Assembly (NCBI GenBank): GCA_014529385.2
Contig: CM043968.1
Location: forward strand, 22,251,484 to 22,315,483
Source: Adiantum capillus-veneris
Taxonomy: Eukaryota > Streptophyta > Polypodiopsida > Polypodiales > Pteridaceae
DNA length: 64,000 nucleotides
Direction of reading: 5' to 3'
Under the pieces are notes generated by a model that saw only the letters and a list, made by a program, of their open reading frames with translations, made no database searches and was not told the origin of the DNA. Positions 10,046-20,986 of this stretch are shown in pieces (position 1 is the stretch's first letter; the number at the start of each line of letters is the position of its first letter). Position numbers and translations under genes: made by a program.

Positions 10046-11682
10046 AGGCCTCTTGTTGAGACTTCCAAAAGAAGACTCTCTCCGATAAGACAAGAGGAGG
10101 AATCCAATAAACAAGAAAGAAGTGAATCTCCGAATTCATCTAAAGATGTGGCTCCACGAAGACGGCAGTCTCAACGATCTCCAACTCCTCTTAAGAGGAA
10201 AAGATCATCCTACAGTCCTTCTCCTCATCACTCCAAAAGGGAAGAGAGGAAACAAACGAAGAAAAAGGCAAGGAAGAAATCACCCTCTTGTCCTTCTTCT
10301 TTACCTTCCTCCTTCGACGAAAGCAGCGGTTATTCTCCTAGAGAATACAAGAGGAGAGGACATCGCAAATCCTATCCTGCTTGAAAAAGGTCCCACAAGC
10401 TTAAGAATCTCAAAGAGTGAGGAAAAAGTATCTCTTTTGTCACCTATGATGGCACCTTTGGTGCTACTGACAAAGTATTGGCCTTCATCCAACAATTTGA
10501 TGAGGCCTTTGGAGACAAGGGCTTCACTAAATCCTCCAAGCTACATCATGTAACTATGCACTTTTAGAAATATGCTCCTCAATGGTGGGCTAGCCTTTGT
10601 GGATGAGGAGGCTCCAAAGACATGGAAAACTCTACGTGTTTCCATCAGGAAGAAATTCCTTGCAAGCGATGCCAAGGATAAAGTGCTCACCAAATGGCAG
10701 AGTTTGAAGTTACTTTCCAACGAGTCTATCCACAAATATGTAGACAATTTTTGGGACTTACATCTCAAAGCTACAGTCTTTTAGAAGATAGATTTCACCG
10801 AGCAAAAGCAACAATTTTGTGTAGGATTACCTGAAGAAATGGCCGAGTATGTCAACTCCCAAGGACCTGGTTTTATCACCAACTTGTCATCCACCACACT
10901 ATGGTTGCATCTCGTTTCGATTTCCAACAAGGGGCTAAAAGGAATGCCAAGCACATGGAAAACAAAGATCGTAATGATGCAAAGGGGAAGAACAATGCTC
11001 AAAATTCTTCCCAAGGAAATTCCAACAACAACAACAATAACAACAAGACCAAGGAGAAAGGAGTTTACAAAGGTAAAAACAAACTTGCTACTGAAGAGCT
11101 AGAGGTTTTTCGTAAAGATCACAAATGGTTTAAGTGTGGGGAGCAAGGACATGGTTATCGTTATTGCCCCAAAAGAAATGCTTGCAATGAGGTTCTATAG
11201 CTTCCACGGTCGAAGCTCGAAAAGAGGATGCTCATTGCAAAGGATAATCTCTTTCATATGCTTGGGGGAAGGTGAGGAAATCATGATTCCTTCATCCTAT
11301 TTGATCTTGGCTCTACTCACAACGTCATATTGACGGAGTTGGCCACAAAGCTGGGCATATAAGCTTTTGAGATGGGAGATACTGTAACTGCCAATGGTGC
11401 TTTCAAGGGATAGCAAGCCTCTGTTACTCTCTTGATTGGGAAGTTGAGGCTTCATGTCCAAAGCTACGTCAACAAAGAAGACTTTTTCATCTCTCCTCTC
11501 CAACATGAGGATGTTATCCTAGGGGCACCATGGTTCAACTGCATGGCTTCCAACATGAAGTTCCCTGAAAGGAAAATCTACTTTCACCTACACGGAAAAA
11601 AGCATGTATATAGATGCTACTGATTATGATCGTACTATACCACTTGTAAATTCACCTGCTTTTGATAGTCGATGAAAAGCTC
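10046..11682 (+). pseudogene. Element X gag and protease remnant (inside the inversion)
   Basis: This was originally minus strand like the rest of X. It starts abruptly in gag because Y is inserted there. Visible in order: an Arg/Ser/Lys-rich segment at 10148-10384 (APRRRQSQRSPTPLKRKRSS, later SPREYKRRG), the retroviral-type gag domain at about 10440-10850 (APKTWKTLRVSIRKKFLA, ESIHKYVDNFWDLHLKA), an Asn-rich linker (NSNNNNNNN), a CCHC zinc knuckle CGEQGHGYRYCP at about 11136-11170 and the aspartic protease region at 11290-11640 (HDSFILFDLG-like, QSYVNKEDFFISPLQHEDVI, LGAPWFNCMA). Stops and frameshifts are frequent. The equivalent in Y is 15115-16680. Confidence 0.8.
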
Positions 11683-11860
11683 TTGCTCTTTGATAGACCA
11701 TCTCTCATTTTGGCCCCTTTACCGTTGGCCCCGTGTTGAGATAGATCTATAAGCACATGTCTATATCTTAACCTTGTTCTTGTTTATTCTCTCCCACATT
11801 TAGTGATCACTTTAATATGAGAAAATCATTTGGGTTGGTTAGATATTAGATTTTATGACA
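11683..11860 (-). repeat. Remaining end of the Y 3' LTR
   Basis: This 178-bp piece ends GATATTAGATTTTATGACA, the shared LTR edge, followed by TTACCTCTCTTGA (minus-strand purine tract) and then the Y body. The rest of this LTR lies inverted at 8409-10045. Confidence 0.8.
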
Positions 11861-12216
11861 TTACCTCTCTTGAAATCATAATCGTCATTGACTATGAGGT
11901 AGAAGAGATAAAGCCTTAGTCATTAGTCAATCTTACTTAGCGGGTAGATGATCCCTTTTTACCCTACGACATCTTTCCAAGATGGATGACTAATCCATTT
12001 GGTGCTTGGATACATAGCTGCCGCAAGCATGTCTGCTCTTTAGTCCATTTCATTCTCCCAAAGTAGAGTGACTAATTCTACTTGGTGTTTGAGAGACGTC
12101 GTCATCATAAACATGATTCTAAGCATGCATACTATTTAAATTTGTGCACAATTAAAAAGAGAACTAGTCTTATAAGACAAAAACATGGGTCATTTAAAAG
12201 AAATTTGTACATTTGC

Positions 12217-13451
12217 TTACTCTGATGTAGCATTGTAAGCATTGACAAGGTTCATACTATCCTTAAGCTGTCTTCCTTGCATCCATCTAGCATCTTCAAA
12301 AAGGATAATTTTTGAACTTAATAAGATTCTGTCGGATAATTTTGCCATGTCGTAATACCTTGTCTTCATGTAGAAGGATAGCTTCTGGTTGTAGCACCTC
12401 TTCTTGGTCTTCAACTTCAGGAGGGTCTTCAATAATTGGTTCACTTGGTGGCTCTCCTTTGTAGGGCTTAAGTAGGCTCACATGAAAGGAATTGTGTAAG
12501 AGCCAATGGTTGGGCAACTTGAGTTGGTAAGCCATCTCATTGATGGGCTTCAAGATTTGGAAAGGACCATATTATCTTTTTGCTAGCTTAGCATAATACT
12601 TTTGATGGTCCGTAGGATTTTTTCCCGTGGTTTGCCTTAATCGAGCTTAGGAAACTTAAGCAAGACCCAATCATTTTCTTTGAATGTTAAGGCCCTTTTG
12701 TGTTTATCAGCAAAAACAGATTTTTGCCTTTGTTGAGATATAGCTATAGACTCCTTAATCTTTTGAAAGATTCTTGTAGGTCATGGCTATACTCATCGGC
12801 GGCGAAGATCTTCGCATGTACTTTCAATAGCAAGGGACTTTAGGTCTTCTCTCAATGATCTCAAAAGGTGCTTTTCTTGTAGAAGTATGTACAAGCATAC
12901 TCTACAAGAGATAAGTACGTTTCCCATTGTGAACGTTGATCTACTTCGGTAACATAATTCTTGAGTAGATCAAGTATTGTAAGATGGGCTATCTCACTTT
13001 GGCCATCCGTTTGTGGGTGATAGGCCAAAGAGAAATTCAATCTTGTTCCTAGATTTTCAAAGAGACCTTTCCAAAAATTATTGGTCATTCTAGGATCTCT
13101 ATCTGACACGATAGATGCTGGTAATCCATGGTGTTTGAAAATCTGTGATATGAAGAGAGTTTCCATTTGGTGTGCCTTAATAGTTTTTTTGACAGGAATA
13201 AAGTGTGCTTGCTTGCTAAACCTGTCAACTATTGTCCATATTCCCGTATTCCCATGGATAGACTTGGGTAATCCAAAGATGAAATCCATGGATATACTCT
13301 CCCATGGTGAATTTGGGATAGGCAATGACAGGAGTAAGCCAGGTTGCTTCCCTCTATCATACTTGGTCTTTTGACATACTACACATTTGGAAACATACTC
13401 TTGTATGTCCACTTTCATGGTAGGCCAATAGAAATACGTCTTACTCCTCAA
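12217..13451 (-). pseudogene. Y integrase with C-terminal chromodomain-like region
   Basis: Integrase joins element cDNA to host DNA. The 196-residue minus-strand frame 12861-13451 has the C-terminal half of the zinc finger (CVVCQKTKYDRGKQPG), the first catalytic Asp in SMDFIFGLPKS, the second in SIVSDRDPRM and the catalytic Glu in YHPQTDGQSEIAH, so the D,D,E triad is preserved. The frame then breaks near 12860. Downstream (12217-12553) is INEMAYQLKLPNHWLLHNSF, as in the post-integrase GPF/GPY region of this family, and IRQNLIKFKNYPF|EDARWMQ, which resembles the core of a chromodomain split by a frameshift near 12300. Chromodomains steer insertion toward particular chromatin in this family; the aromatic cage here is not clearly intact. 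Confidence 0.85.
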
Positions 13452-15008
13452 AGAGTAGGTTGAACACCTCTATGCCCCGCGTAGGGAGGAGCATGGGATT
13501 CATACATAACTTTCTCACGAAGGGAGTGGATAACGCATAGCCTATTGTCGTGGAGAAGATAACCATCCTGCAAGGTGAATGGTTCCTCTTTCTTCCCCAA
13601 AGCAAGGGCTGACATTATGTCTCTAAAGTCAAGGTCAGTAGCAAACTCATCTATCATAGAGGATAGATCATTGTGAGTAGCTATAGACACCGCATTGACT
13701 TTTGGTGGTCGTGAAAGTGCATCAGCCACTTGATTGTGCTTACCAGCTATGTGAGCAATATGGAAATTAAATTGCAAAAGAAAATTTGCCCACCTCATTT
13801 GTTTGTCAGAAAGCTTGGTTTGCGTCATGAAATACTTAAGACTTTGGTGGTCGGTTCGTAGAATAAATGGAGTCCCCAATAGGTAGTGCTTCCATGTGTC
13901 TAGGGAATGTAGAACATCTAAAAGCTCTTTCTCATAAATGCCCAAGACTCGTTCATCCATATTGAGCCTTCGGCTTTCATATGCTATGGCATGCCATTCT
14001 TGAAGCAAAACTGCTCCAAGGCAATCACCACAAGCATCACATTGGACCTCAAATGGCTTTGAAAGATCCGGAATCATGAGGACTGGTTGGGAGGCAATAT
14101 TCTCTTTGAGCTTATCAAAAGCATTTTGCTCCTTAGCAGTCCATACATACTTAACGTTCTTCTTAGCTAAGTCATGTAGTGGTCCTGCTATTTGAGAGAA
14201 TTTTGCTATGAAGCGTCTATAGTATGCGCACATACCAATAAAGCTTCTTAGCTCATGTAGATTCCTTGGATTACGCCATGCTTTTATTACCTCTAACTTC
14301 AATGGATCCATATGGATGCCATCTTGAGAGATAATATGACCTAAGTATTGAATCTCTTGAAGAAAAAATTCACTTTTCTTTTGGTTGAGAAAAAGCTTAT
14401 TCTCCCTCAATGCTTGAAAAATCACTTGGAGATATTGCTTATGTTCCTCCAAAGACTTGGAATAGATGATGACACATCAAAGAACACTCCAGTGAATTTC
14501 CAATAAGGTCTAAAAATTTTCTCCATTAGATAATTGAACATAGCTGGTGCGTTAGTCAAGCCAAAAGGCATGACTAGATATTCATAAAGACCAAACATTG
14601 TGCAAAACGTGGTCTTTAGGATATCTTCATCCACTATCCTTATTTGATGATAGCCACTTTTAAGGTCAATCCTACTGAAATAGGTAGAGCCTTATAGCTT
14701 ATGAAACAGATCTTCTACCCGAGGCACGGGAAATCTGTTTTTGATAGTGATATGGTTACACATACGGTATATATCATCTTTATTTTGCACTAAAAGGACT
14801 GGAGAACAAAAGAGAGAAGAACTAGGCCTCACCATCCCTTTGTCTACCAATTCCTATACTTGCCCCATGATCTCCTCTTTTTGAGCTTGTGAGACTCGAT
14901 AAGGAGGCTTGTTAGGAGGTGAGCTTCCTGGAAGGAGCTGCGATGGTCATCATCCCCTCATTTTGGAGGTAAGTCCATAGGGATATCATTGATGAACACA
15001 TCTTGGAA
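13448..15008 (-). pseudogene. Y reverse transcriptase-RNase H
   Basis: The N-terminal RT half (about 14635-14940) reads SSSLFCSPVLLVQNKDD, NRFPVPRVEDLFHKL, a stop, then [18 protein letters not shown] (motif A Asp). ORF 14422-14634 continues with [15 protein letters not shown] and reaches the active site as GVFFD, where a small deletion breaks the second Asp of the FFDD box. ORF 13448-14452 (334 residues) gives the RT thumb/connection (FLNQKKSEFFLQEIQYLGHI, LRSFIGMCAYYRRFI) and RNase H (FEVQCDACGDCLGAVLLQEW, AYESRRLNMDERVLGIYEKE, FILRTDHQSLKYFM, AHIAGKHNQVADALSR). The 334-residue frame is the longest intact coding block in the retroelements here. The active-site break means the copy is inactive. 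Confidence 0.9.
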
Positions 15009-15506
15009 TTATTTTAGAAAGTTAGACAAGTCTAACTCTTCTTGATTCCTACTATTTATGTTTGATGAAACATTAGGATCTTTTAGAGGCTCTTTGACAA
15101 AAATCATGTACGCAGAAACCGAGCTCTTCATTGACTTATCAAAAGCAAGAGGATTTACAAGTGGAATAGTGTGATCACGCTCACTAGCATCTATATACAT
15201 GTTCTTTCCCCTGTAGGTGAAGTAGATTCTCCTTTCAAGGAACTTCAAACTGGCAGCCATGCGATCAAACCATGGCACCCCTAGGATAGCATCGTCATGT
15301 TAAAGAGGAGAGATGAAGAAGTCTTCTTTGTCGACATAGCTTTGGACATGAAGCCTCAACTTCCCAATCAAGGGAGTAACATAGGCTTGTTGTCCCTTGA
15401 AAGCTGTGTAAGCTGTTACAATATCTCCCATCTCAAAATCTTGAATGCCCAACTTGGTGGCCAACTCCGTTGATATGAAGTTGTGAGTAGAGCCAGGGTC
15501 AAACAA
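15009..15506 (-). pseudogene. Y aspartic protease region
   Basis: The retroviral-type aspartic protease matures Gag-Pol. MFDPGSTHNFISTELATKLG at 15447-15506 holds the D-x-G-(S/T) catalytic loop, normally D(S/T)G in active enzymes; here the middle residue is Pro. The flap-like continuation HVQSYVDKEDFFISPL is followed by a stop at about 15298-15302 and then the C-terminal frame 15009-15278 (MPWFDRMAASLKFLERRIYF, ending KDPNVSSNINSRNQEELD), which leads into RT. Confidence 0.8.
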
Positions 15507-15510
15507 GATG

Positions 15511-16905
15511 AAGGCATCATGCTCTTACCTTTCCCCAAGCATAGGAAAGTGATGATCCTTTGAAATGAGCATCCTCTTTTGGAGCTTCGATGGTGGAAGC
15601 CCTAGGAGTCTCATTGCGAGCATTCTTTTTTGGGGCAGGAACGATAGCCATGTCCTTGCTCCCCACACTTGAAGCACTTATGGTCCTTGTGAAAAGCTTC
15701 AAGCTCTTTAGGAACTCCCTTCTTCTTGGACCGATTGTTGTTGTTGTTGTTGGAAGTGCCTTGGAAAGAATTTTGAACATTGGTTTTCCCCTTTGCATCA
15801 TTTTTCTCTTTGTTTTCCATGGGCTTGACATTACGTCTAGTCCCTTGATGGATTACTTCGCTAATAGTACCAGGCCGTTGAGAGTTGATGTATTCAGCCA
15901 TCTCTTCAGGTAATCCCGCACAGAGTTGTTGCCTTTGCTCGGCAAAGTCTATCTTTTGAAAGACAGTGGCCTTGAGATGTAAATCCCAAAACTTGTCTAC
16001 ATACTTGTGGATAGACTCATGAGAGAGAAGCTTCAAGTTGCGCCATTCGATAAGCACTTTGTCCTTTGCATCACTTGTAAGGAATTTCTTCATAATGCAA
16101 ACTCGTAGAGTTTTCCATGTCTTTGGGGCTTCGTCATTGCCATGAAGGCTATCCCACTATTGACGAGCTGATTTTTGGAAGTGCATAGCTACATGGCGTA
16201 GCTTGGAGGACTCCGTGAAGCCCTCGTCTCCAAAGGCCGCATCAAATTGCTGGATGAAGGCCAGCACTTTGTCGGTAGCACCAAAGGTGCCATCATAGGT
16301 GAGAAAAGAGATACTCTTTCCTCCCTCCTTGAACTTCTTTAGCTTTTGGGACCTTCGCCATGCAGGGTATGATTTGTGATGTCCTCCCCTCCTGTATTCT
16401 CTGGGAGAATAGCCATAGCTTTCATCGGAAGAGAAGGAAGGTGAAGAAGAAGGATAGGAGGGTGACCTCTTCCTAGCCTTTTTCTTCCTTTGTTTCCTCT
16501 CTTCCTTTTTGGAATGATGAGGAGAAGGACTGTGTATTGATCTTTTCCTTTTGGGGGAGTGGGTGATCGTCTAGACCGCCGTCTTCGTGGAGCCACATCT
16601 TCAGAGGAACTTAAGGTTTCATCACTTTCTTGCTCTTTGGAGTCCTCCTCTCAAATGGGAGAGAGTCTTCTTTTGGGGGTCTCTTCAAGAGGCCTCCTAA
16701 CCTCTCTCTCCTCTTGGAGGGGAAGGGAAATCCCATAAGCACGAAGTTGTTGAGTAACTTCGGCTTGCAAAGCAAGGTTGCCCATAGCTTGCTGCAACCT
16801 AGTGACAAGATAATTCACAAACATGGGGGCATCATCATTAGCACCTTCATGTGCAAAATCAAAGCTATCAATGTTTATTCTACTCTCTTGATTATTGTCA
16901 GCCAT
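15511..16905 (-). pseudogene. Y gag
   Basis: Gag builds the virus-like particle. The likely start is MADNNQESRINIDSFDFAHE at 16903-16905, because X begins MADTNKESRMNIDNFDF at the matching place. The N-terminal part is 16651-16905. An Arg/Ser-rich stretch follows (MAPRRRRSRRSPTPPKGK at 16540-16596), frameshifted soon after. The gag domain is 15611-16240 (MKKFLTSDAKDKVLIEWRNL, ESIHKYVDKFWDLHLKAT, GLPEEMAEYINSQRPG), ending in an Asn run and the CCHC knuckle CFKCGEQGHGYRSCP. Frameshifts near 16100, 16340 and 16600 break it. Confidence 0.85.
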
Positions 16906-17302
16906 GTTAACAAAATTTATGTACGTACTTAGTGTATGCTTTGGCAATTCAAAACCTTAGTTGCCACTCCTCTTAGCCTTTGCAAATTGGCTCTTAAGTA
17001 TCTACACCCACGGCTCTAAGTGGCTAATTATAGAGAGTAGTGGAGTAGGTCTAACATATCAGAGTTGCTGAGGGCTAGCTCCTTTCGGACTTCTTATGGC
17101 TCAATAATGGTAAAGCCGTAGACAAGTCTAAAAAGACTCCATTATTAAGTCCAAAGCTCCCGAGGTGTGCACCATATCCCACATAGTCTGCTCAATAAAA
17201 CTGATAATAGATGCAAGTTCCACTTACCCTAATATAAATAACATCAACCATTTATAGGCTACTTAAGGACCTCCTTCTTAAGCAAGAAAAGAGAAACCAA
17301 AT

Positions 17303-17314
17303 GCTCTGATACCA
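17303..17314 (-). other. Y primer-binding site (initiator tRNA-Met)
   Basis: On the minus strand the site is TGGTATCAGAGC, one base after the CA end of the 5' LTR. This is complementary to the 3' end of plant initiator tRNA-Met, the usual primer for such elements, and fixes both the LTR edge and the orientation of Y. Confidence 0.95.
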
Positions 17315-17992
17315 ATGTGATGGAATTGGCCTATTAACTTGAGACTGGTGGAAATTAATGAGAGTACTTTTGGGAAATTACTTTGTGAGCATAGTGAGTG
17401 AATATAATTGAAGATAACAACATAGGCATAGCAATCAGTTAACTTGGCATGAACAGTACTTTGTGAGTATAGTGAGTGAATATAATTGAAGATAACAACA
17501 GTCATAGCAATTAGTTAACTTGGCATGAACAGTACTTTTTCAAGAGAGAGAATGTAGAGAACATGACAACAGTTGAGGACCAGATTTATGTGGACCCCCT
17601 CCACATAAATCTGGACCAGTACTTTTGCAAGAGAGAGAATGTAGAGAACATGACAACAGTTGAGGACCAGATTTATGTGGACCCCCTCCAATAGGCATTT
17701 GTATTATGATTTCTCCCATTAAGAGAGACTTGTTACAATACAATCTTTGTGTTCCTTATGACCTAGGTCATGCGATGAAGATGGAAAGCTTCATGCATCA
17801 CAAGCATAACATAAACTTTGAAGAAAGCTTTAAATATCACAATCCTCAGTCCCAAGACCTCAAACACCTTCGAAGGTTCAGAGAGCTAGCCTCGAATGAG
17901 GGTAGGGAAGAGGAAGAAGAAACATTTCATAAGAGAAAGAATTAGTTTCTCACTTATCATACTCTTCTTGCTAGCATACATAATAGCATAGT

Positions 17993-19886
17993 TGTCATAA
18001 AATAGAATATCTAACTATACCAAATGATTTTCTCATATTAAACTGATCATTTAATGTGGGAGAATAAACGGGAACAAGAGTTAGAATAGAAATATGTGCT
18101 TCTAGACCTATCTCAATACGAGACCAAAAGGAGAGATGGTTGCATCTCAATAGGGGTCCAAAAGGAGACGGTCTATCAAAGAGCAATGTGCAATAAGTGC
18201 TTCTAGACTTACCTCAATAGGGGACCAAGACGAGAGATGGTTACATCTCAATAGGGGTCCAAAAGGAGGTAATCTATCAAAGATCAACGTGCATCTAATG
18301 GAGCTTAAAAGACATTAGGGTTAGCTTCATTAAAGACCTCAAATGGTTAGTGTTAAAAGTCCTTTGACCTTAGGCAAGCTAGGGTTGAGCTTGAGGTGGG
18401 AACCCGACCTAAGCTTGAGGTGCTTGTCGTGCTTGATGACTAAGGTCCGTTCTTGATGACTAAGGTGCTTGAAGTTCTTATCTTGCTTGATGACGAAGGT
18501 GCGTGCGTGATGAATAAGGTGCTTGAGGTTCTTGTCATGCTTGATGACTAAGGTACTTGAGGTTCTTGTCATACTTAATGAGGAAGGTGCATGAGAAGCT
18601 TCCTATGCATGGGGGGTAAGGTGCTTGAGTCAAAAAGAGACCGTACAAACTTAATGAGGAAGGTGCTTGAGAAGCTTCATTTGCATGGGGGGTAAGGTGC
18701 TTGAGTCAAAAAAAGACTCTACAAACTTAATGAGGAAGGTGCTTGAGTCAAAAAGAGACCCTACAAACTTAATGAGGAAGGTGCTTGAGAAGCTTCCCAT
18801 GCATGAAAGCCTCAAAGTTAGGGGAATCTTTGACTTAACCTCCCACTCACCCAAAGGGCACCCCTTTTCTCAAAGGGAACATGGGACACGTGTCAGACTC
18901 TCCCTATGCTTAGCCACATGGTGTGCTTGAATGCTATTGGTTGGGCTAAAGAGAGGTCCAATGAGCTACTAGTTCCATCCAACAAATATCTAGATAGTTT
19001 CAAGCTCTCTCTCTCTAAGGGGTAAGGAGGACACTTGTCATGTACTTGAATGGATGCTGCATGTGATTGGCTAGGGGGGAAGAGGGGTCCAATGAGCTTG
19101 AAATATGTATAAAATCTACAACTTGCCCCAAGCAACCAAGGGGGGTGCTGGGGGGATATACACCACATAAACACACACACACACTCATTTTGTGGATTGA
19201 TTCTGACTTGGTGAAAGTTGAGGAACTCCACCTCCTTCTCCAAGCTTGTGAGAAGTGAGAGCCTACACCAACCCTCTTGGCTATGGAATGCAAATCCAAC
19301 CAAGAGCCATGCTTCAATGCTTAATCTTGTCGTCTTCTCCATCTTCATTACTATGCTATTATATATGCTAGCAAGAAGAGTGATGATAAGTGAGGAACTA
19401 TTTCTTTCTCCTATGGAATGTTTCTTCTTCCTCTTCCCTACCCTCATTCCCAGCTAGCTCTCTCCACCTTCGAAGGTGTTTGAGGCCTTGGGACTGAGGC
19501 TTGGGATAGTTAATGCTTTCTACAAAGTTTATGTTATGATTGTGATGCATGAAGCTTTCCATCTTCATTGCATCACCTAGGTCACAAGGAACACAAAGAT
19601 TGTATTGTACCAAGTCTCTCTTGATGGGAGAAACTATAATACAAATGCCTATTAGAGGGGGGACCGGCTCCGTATGAATCCGGTCCTCAACTATTTTCAT
19701 GTTCTCTAAACTCTCTCTCTCTCTCTTGCAAAAGTATTGTTCATGCCAAGTTAACTAAGTACCATGTTTATGTTGCTACCATCAATTAAGTTCACCCGCC
19801 ATGCTCACAAAGTAATCTCATAAAAGTGCTTCACCGAAATTTCCTAATTTCACTAATCTCAAAGTTCATAGGCCATTTCCATTACA
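17993..19886 (+). mobile_element. Solo LTR Z inside the Y 5' LTR
   Basis: Z runs from TGTCATAAAATAGAATATC to ...GGCCATTTCCATTACA, a complete LTR of 1894 bp in the opposite orientation to Y. It is flanked by ATAGT at 17988-17992 and 19887-19891, a perfect 5-bp target duplication. The empty site is visible near 9260-9290, whose reverse complement reads ATAGCATAGTAATGAAGATG with a single ATAGT. No internal region is present, so it is the product of LTR-LTR recombination. It belongs to the same family as X and Y. Confidence 0.9.
18420..18810. repeat. Degenerate minisatellites within solo LTR Z
   Basis: Two repeat types are adjacent. The first, at about 18420-18575, repeats CTTGATGACTAAGGTGCTTG-like units of roughly 35-50 bp. 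The second, at about 18576-18800, repeats AACTTAATGAGGAAGGTGCT followed by TGAG, with or without AAGCTTCC-ATGCATGG and GTCAAAAAGAGACC. They are expanded versions of the AAGCACCTC minirepeat (CTTGAGGTG on the other strand) found in all LTRs here. Confidence 0.8.
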
Positions 19887-20986
19887 ATAGTAATGAAGAT
19901 GGAGAAGATGGCAAGCTTAAGTATTGAAGCATGGCTCTTGGTTGGATTTGTACTCCATATCCAAGAGTGTTGGTGTAGGCTCTCAACCTCTACTTGCTTG
20001 GAGAAGGAGAGGGAGCTCTTGCACTTTGCACATTGCATAATGAGAGTGTGTGTGAGTGTGTGTGGGAGAGTATACCCCCTAAGCAACCCCCTAGCTTGCT
20101 TTGGTCGACCCCCCCTTGTAGCTCATGCTTGAAGCTCATTGGATCCCTCCAAGCCTAGCCAATCACAAGCAGGAGGCATTACAGGCAACAAGGGTAGCCT
20201 TGGAACAAGTGTCCCCCTTTCCCCTTTGAGAGAGAGGACTTGATAAATGAAAATATAATTAATTAGTTCTCCTAAATTATCATTGGATCCCTTGGGTGGC
20301 CAACCAATAGGCTTGAGGCACACCATGAGGGCAACATGAGGAGGAACTTGACAAATGTCCCCTTTGCTTTCTTTGTACCAAGCATGACTTGTGTGTGTGT
20401 GTGTGTGTGTGTGCGGGTGTTATCTCTCATCCCCCCTCTTGTAGAGCTCGCCCCCTCCTTGTAGGGATTGGATTTGACCTTTTGACACCTCAAGACCCTC
20501 ATGTATAGGTTCAGTTCCCACCACAAGCTTGGCCCTTAAGCACTTCAAGCTTGGAGTGGGTTCTCACCTCAAGTACAGTCCTAGCATCTCAAGCATGTCA
20601 AGCACCTCAAGCATCTCAAGCACCTCAGTCATCAAGCACCTCAAGCACCTTAAGCTTGGGCCGGGTTCCCACCTCAAGCACGTCAAGCTTGGGTTGGGTT
20701 CCCACCTCAAGCTCAACCCTAGCTTACCTAAGGTAAAAACACTTTTACACTAACTATTGGAGGTCTTCAATGAAGCTAACCCTAAGGTCTTATGCTCCAT
20801 TGGTTAGCCTTGCTCTTTGATAGACCATCTCTCATTTTGGCCCCTTTACCATTGGCCACATGTTGAGATAGATCTATAAGCACATGTCTATATCTTAACC
20901 CTTGTTCCCATTTATTCTCCCACATTAAGTGATCAGTTTAATATGAGAAAATCATTTGGGTTGGTTAGATATTAGATTTTATGACA

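Larger units (their letters stand above)
8409..11682. other. Inverted genomic segment spanning X gag/protease and most of the Y 3' LTR
   Basis: At the left junction X pol reads ...AGGAAACC then jumps to ACCAATGGAGCA, an LTR sequence in the wrong orientation. At the right junction protease-like sequence ...GATGAAAAGCTC jumps to TTGCTCTTTGATAGACC, also LTR. Turning 8409-11682 around joins AGGAAACC to GAGCTTTTC, matching intact Y (CAGAAACCGAGCTCTTC at 15113-15129), and joins CTCCATTGGT to TTGCTCTTTG, matching LTR 20795-20820 except for a missing TAGCC. So one inversion explains both junctions, with a 5-bp loss at one. Confidence 0.85.
11861..17315 (-). mobile_element. Body of Ty3/gypsy chromovirus-type element Y
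   Basis: The Y body is nearly full length between its 3' LTR (11683-11860 plus the inverted 8409-10045) and its 5' LTR (17316-20986). Gene order on the minus strand is gag, protease, RT, RNase H, integrase, chromodomain-like tail, which defines Ty3/gypsy chromoviruses. The primer-binding site and purine tract are present. It inserted into X gag, with the X flanks GGCCT and GGATT being a decayed 5-bp duplication: Y itself reads GGCCTCCTAACC where X resumes as GGATTCTTAAGC. Several stops and frameshifts indicate it is non-autonomous now. Confidence 0.85.
17316..20986 (-). repeat. Y 5' LTR, interrupted by solo LTR Z
   Basis: Read on the plus strand, the LTR starts TGTGATGGAATTGGCC at 17316, is cut at 17992, resumes at 19892 and ends TTTTATGACA at 20986. 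Without Z it is about 1.77 kb. Near 17380-17690 it carries two local duplications: a 78-bp unit around CTTTGTGAG at 17381 and 17459, and an 87-bp unit around AGTACTTTT at 17531 and 17618. AAGCACCTC-like minirepeats lie at about 20580-20650. Confidence 0.85.

Noticed and set aside
10148-10384. A cellular SR splicing factor
   Set aside because: The Arg/Ser stretch is in frame context with Gag and has the same position in element Y.
8630-11640. A separate plus-strand Ty3/gypsy element (LTR + gag)
   Set aside because: No primer-binding site follows the LTR at 10045, both ends stop abruptly inside other elements, and the inversion of 8409-11682 explains everything.
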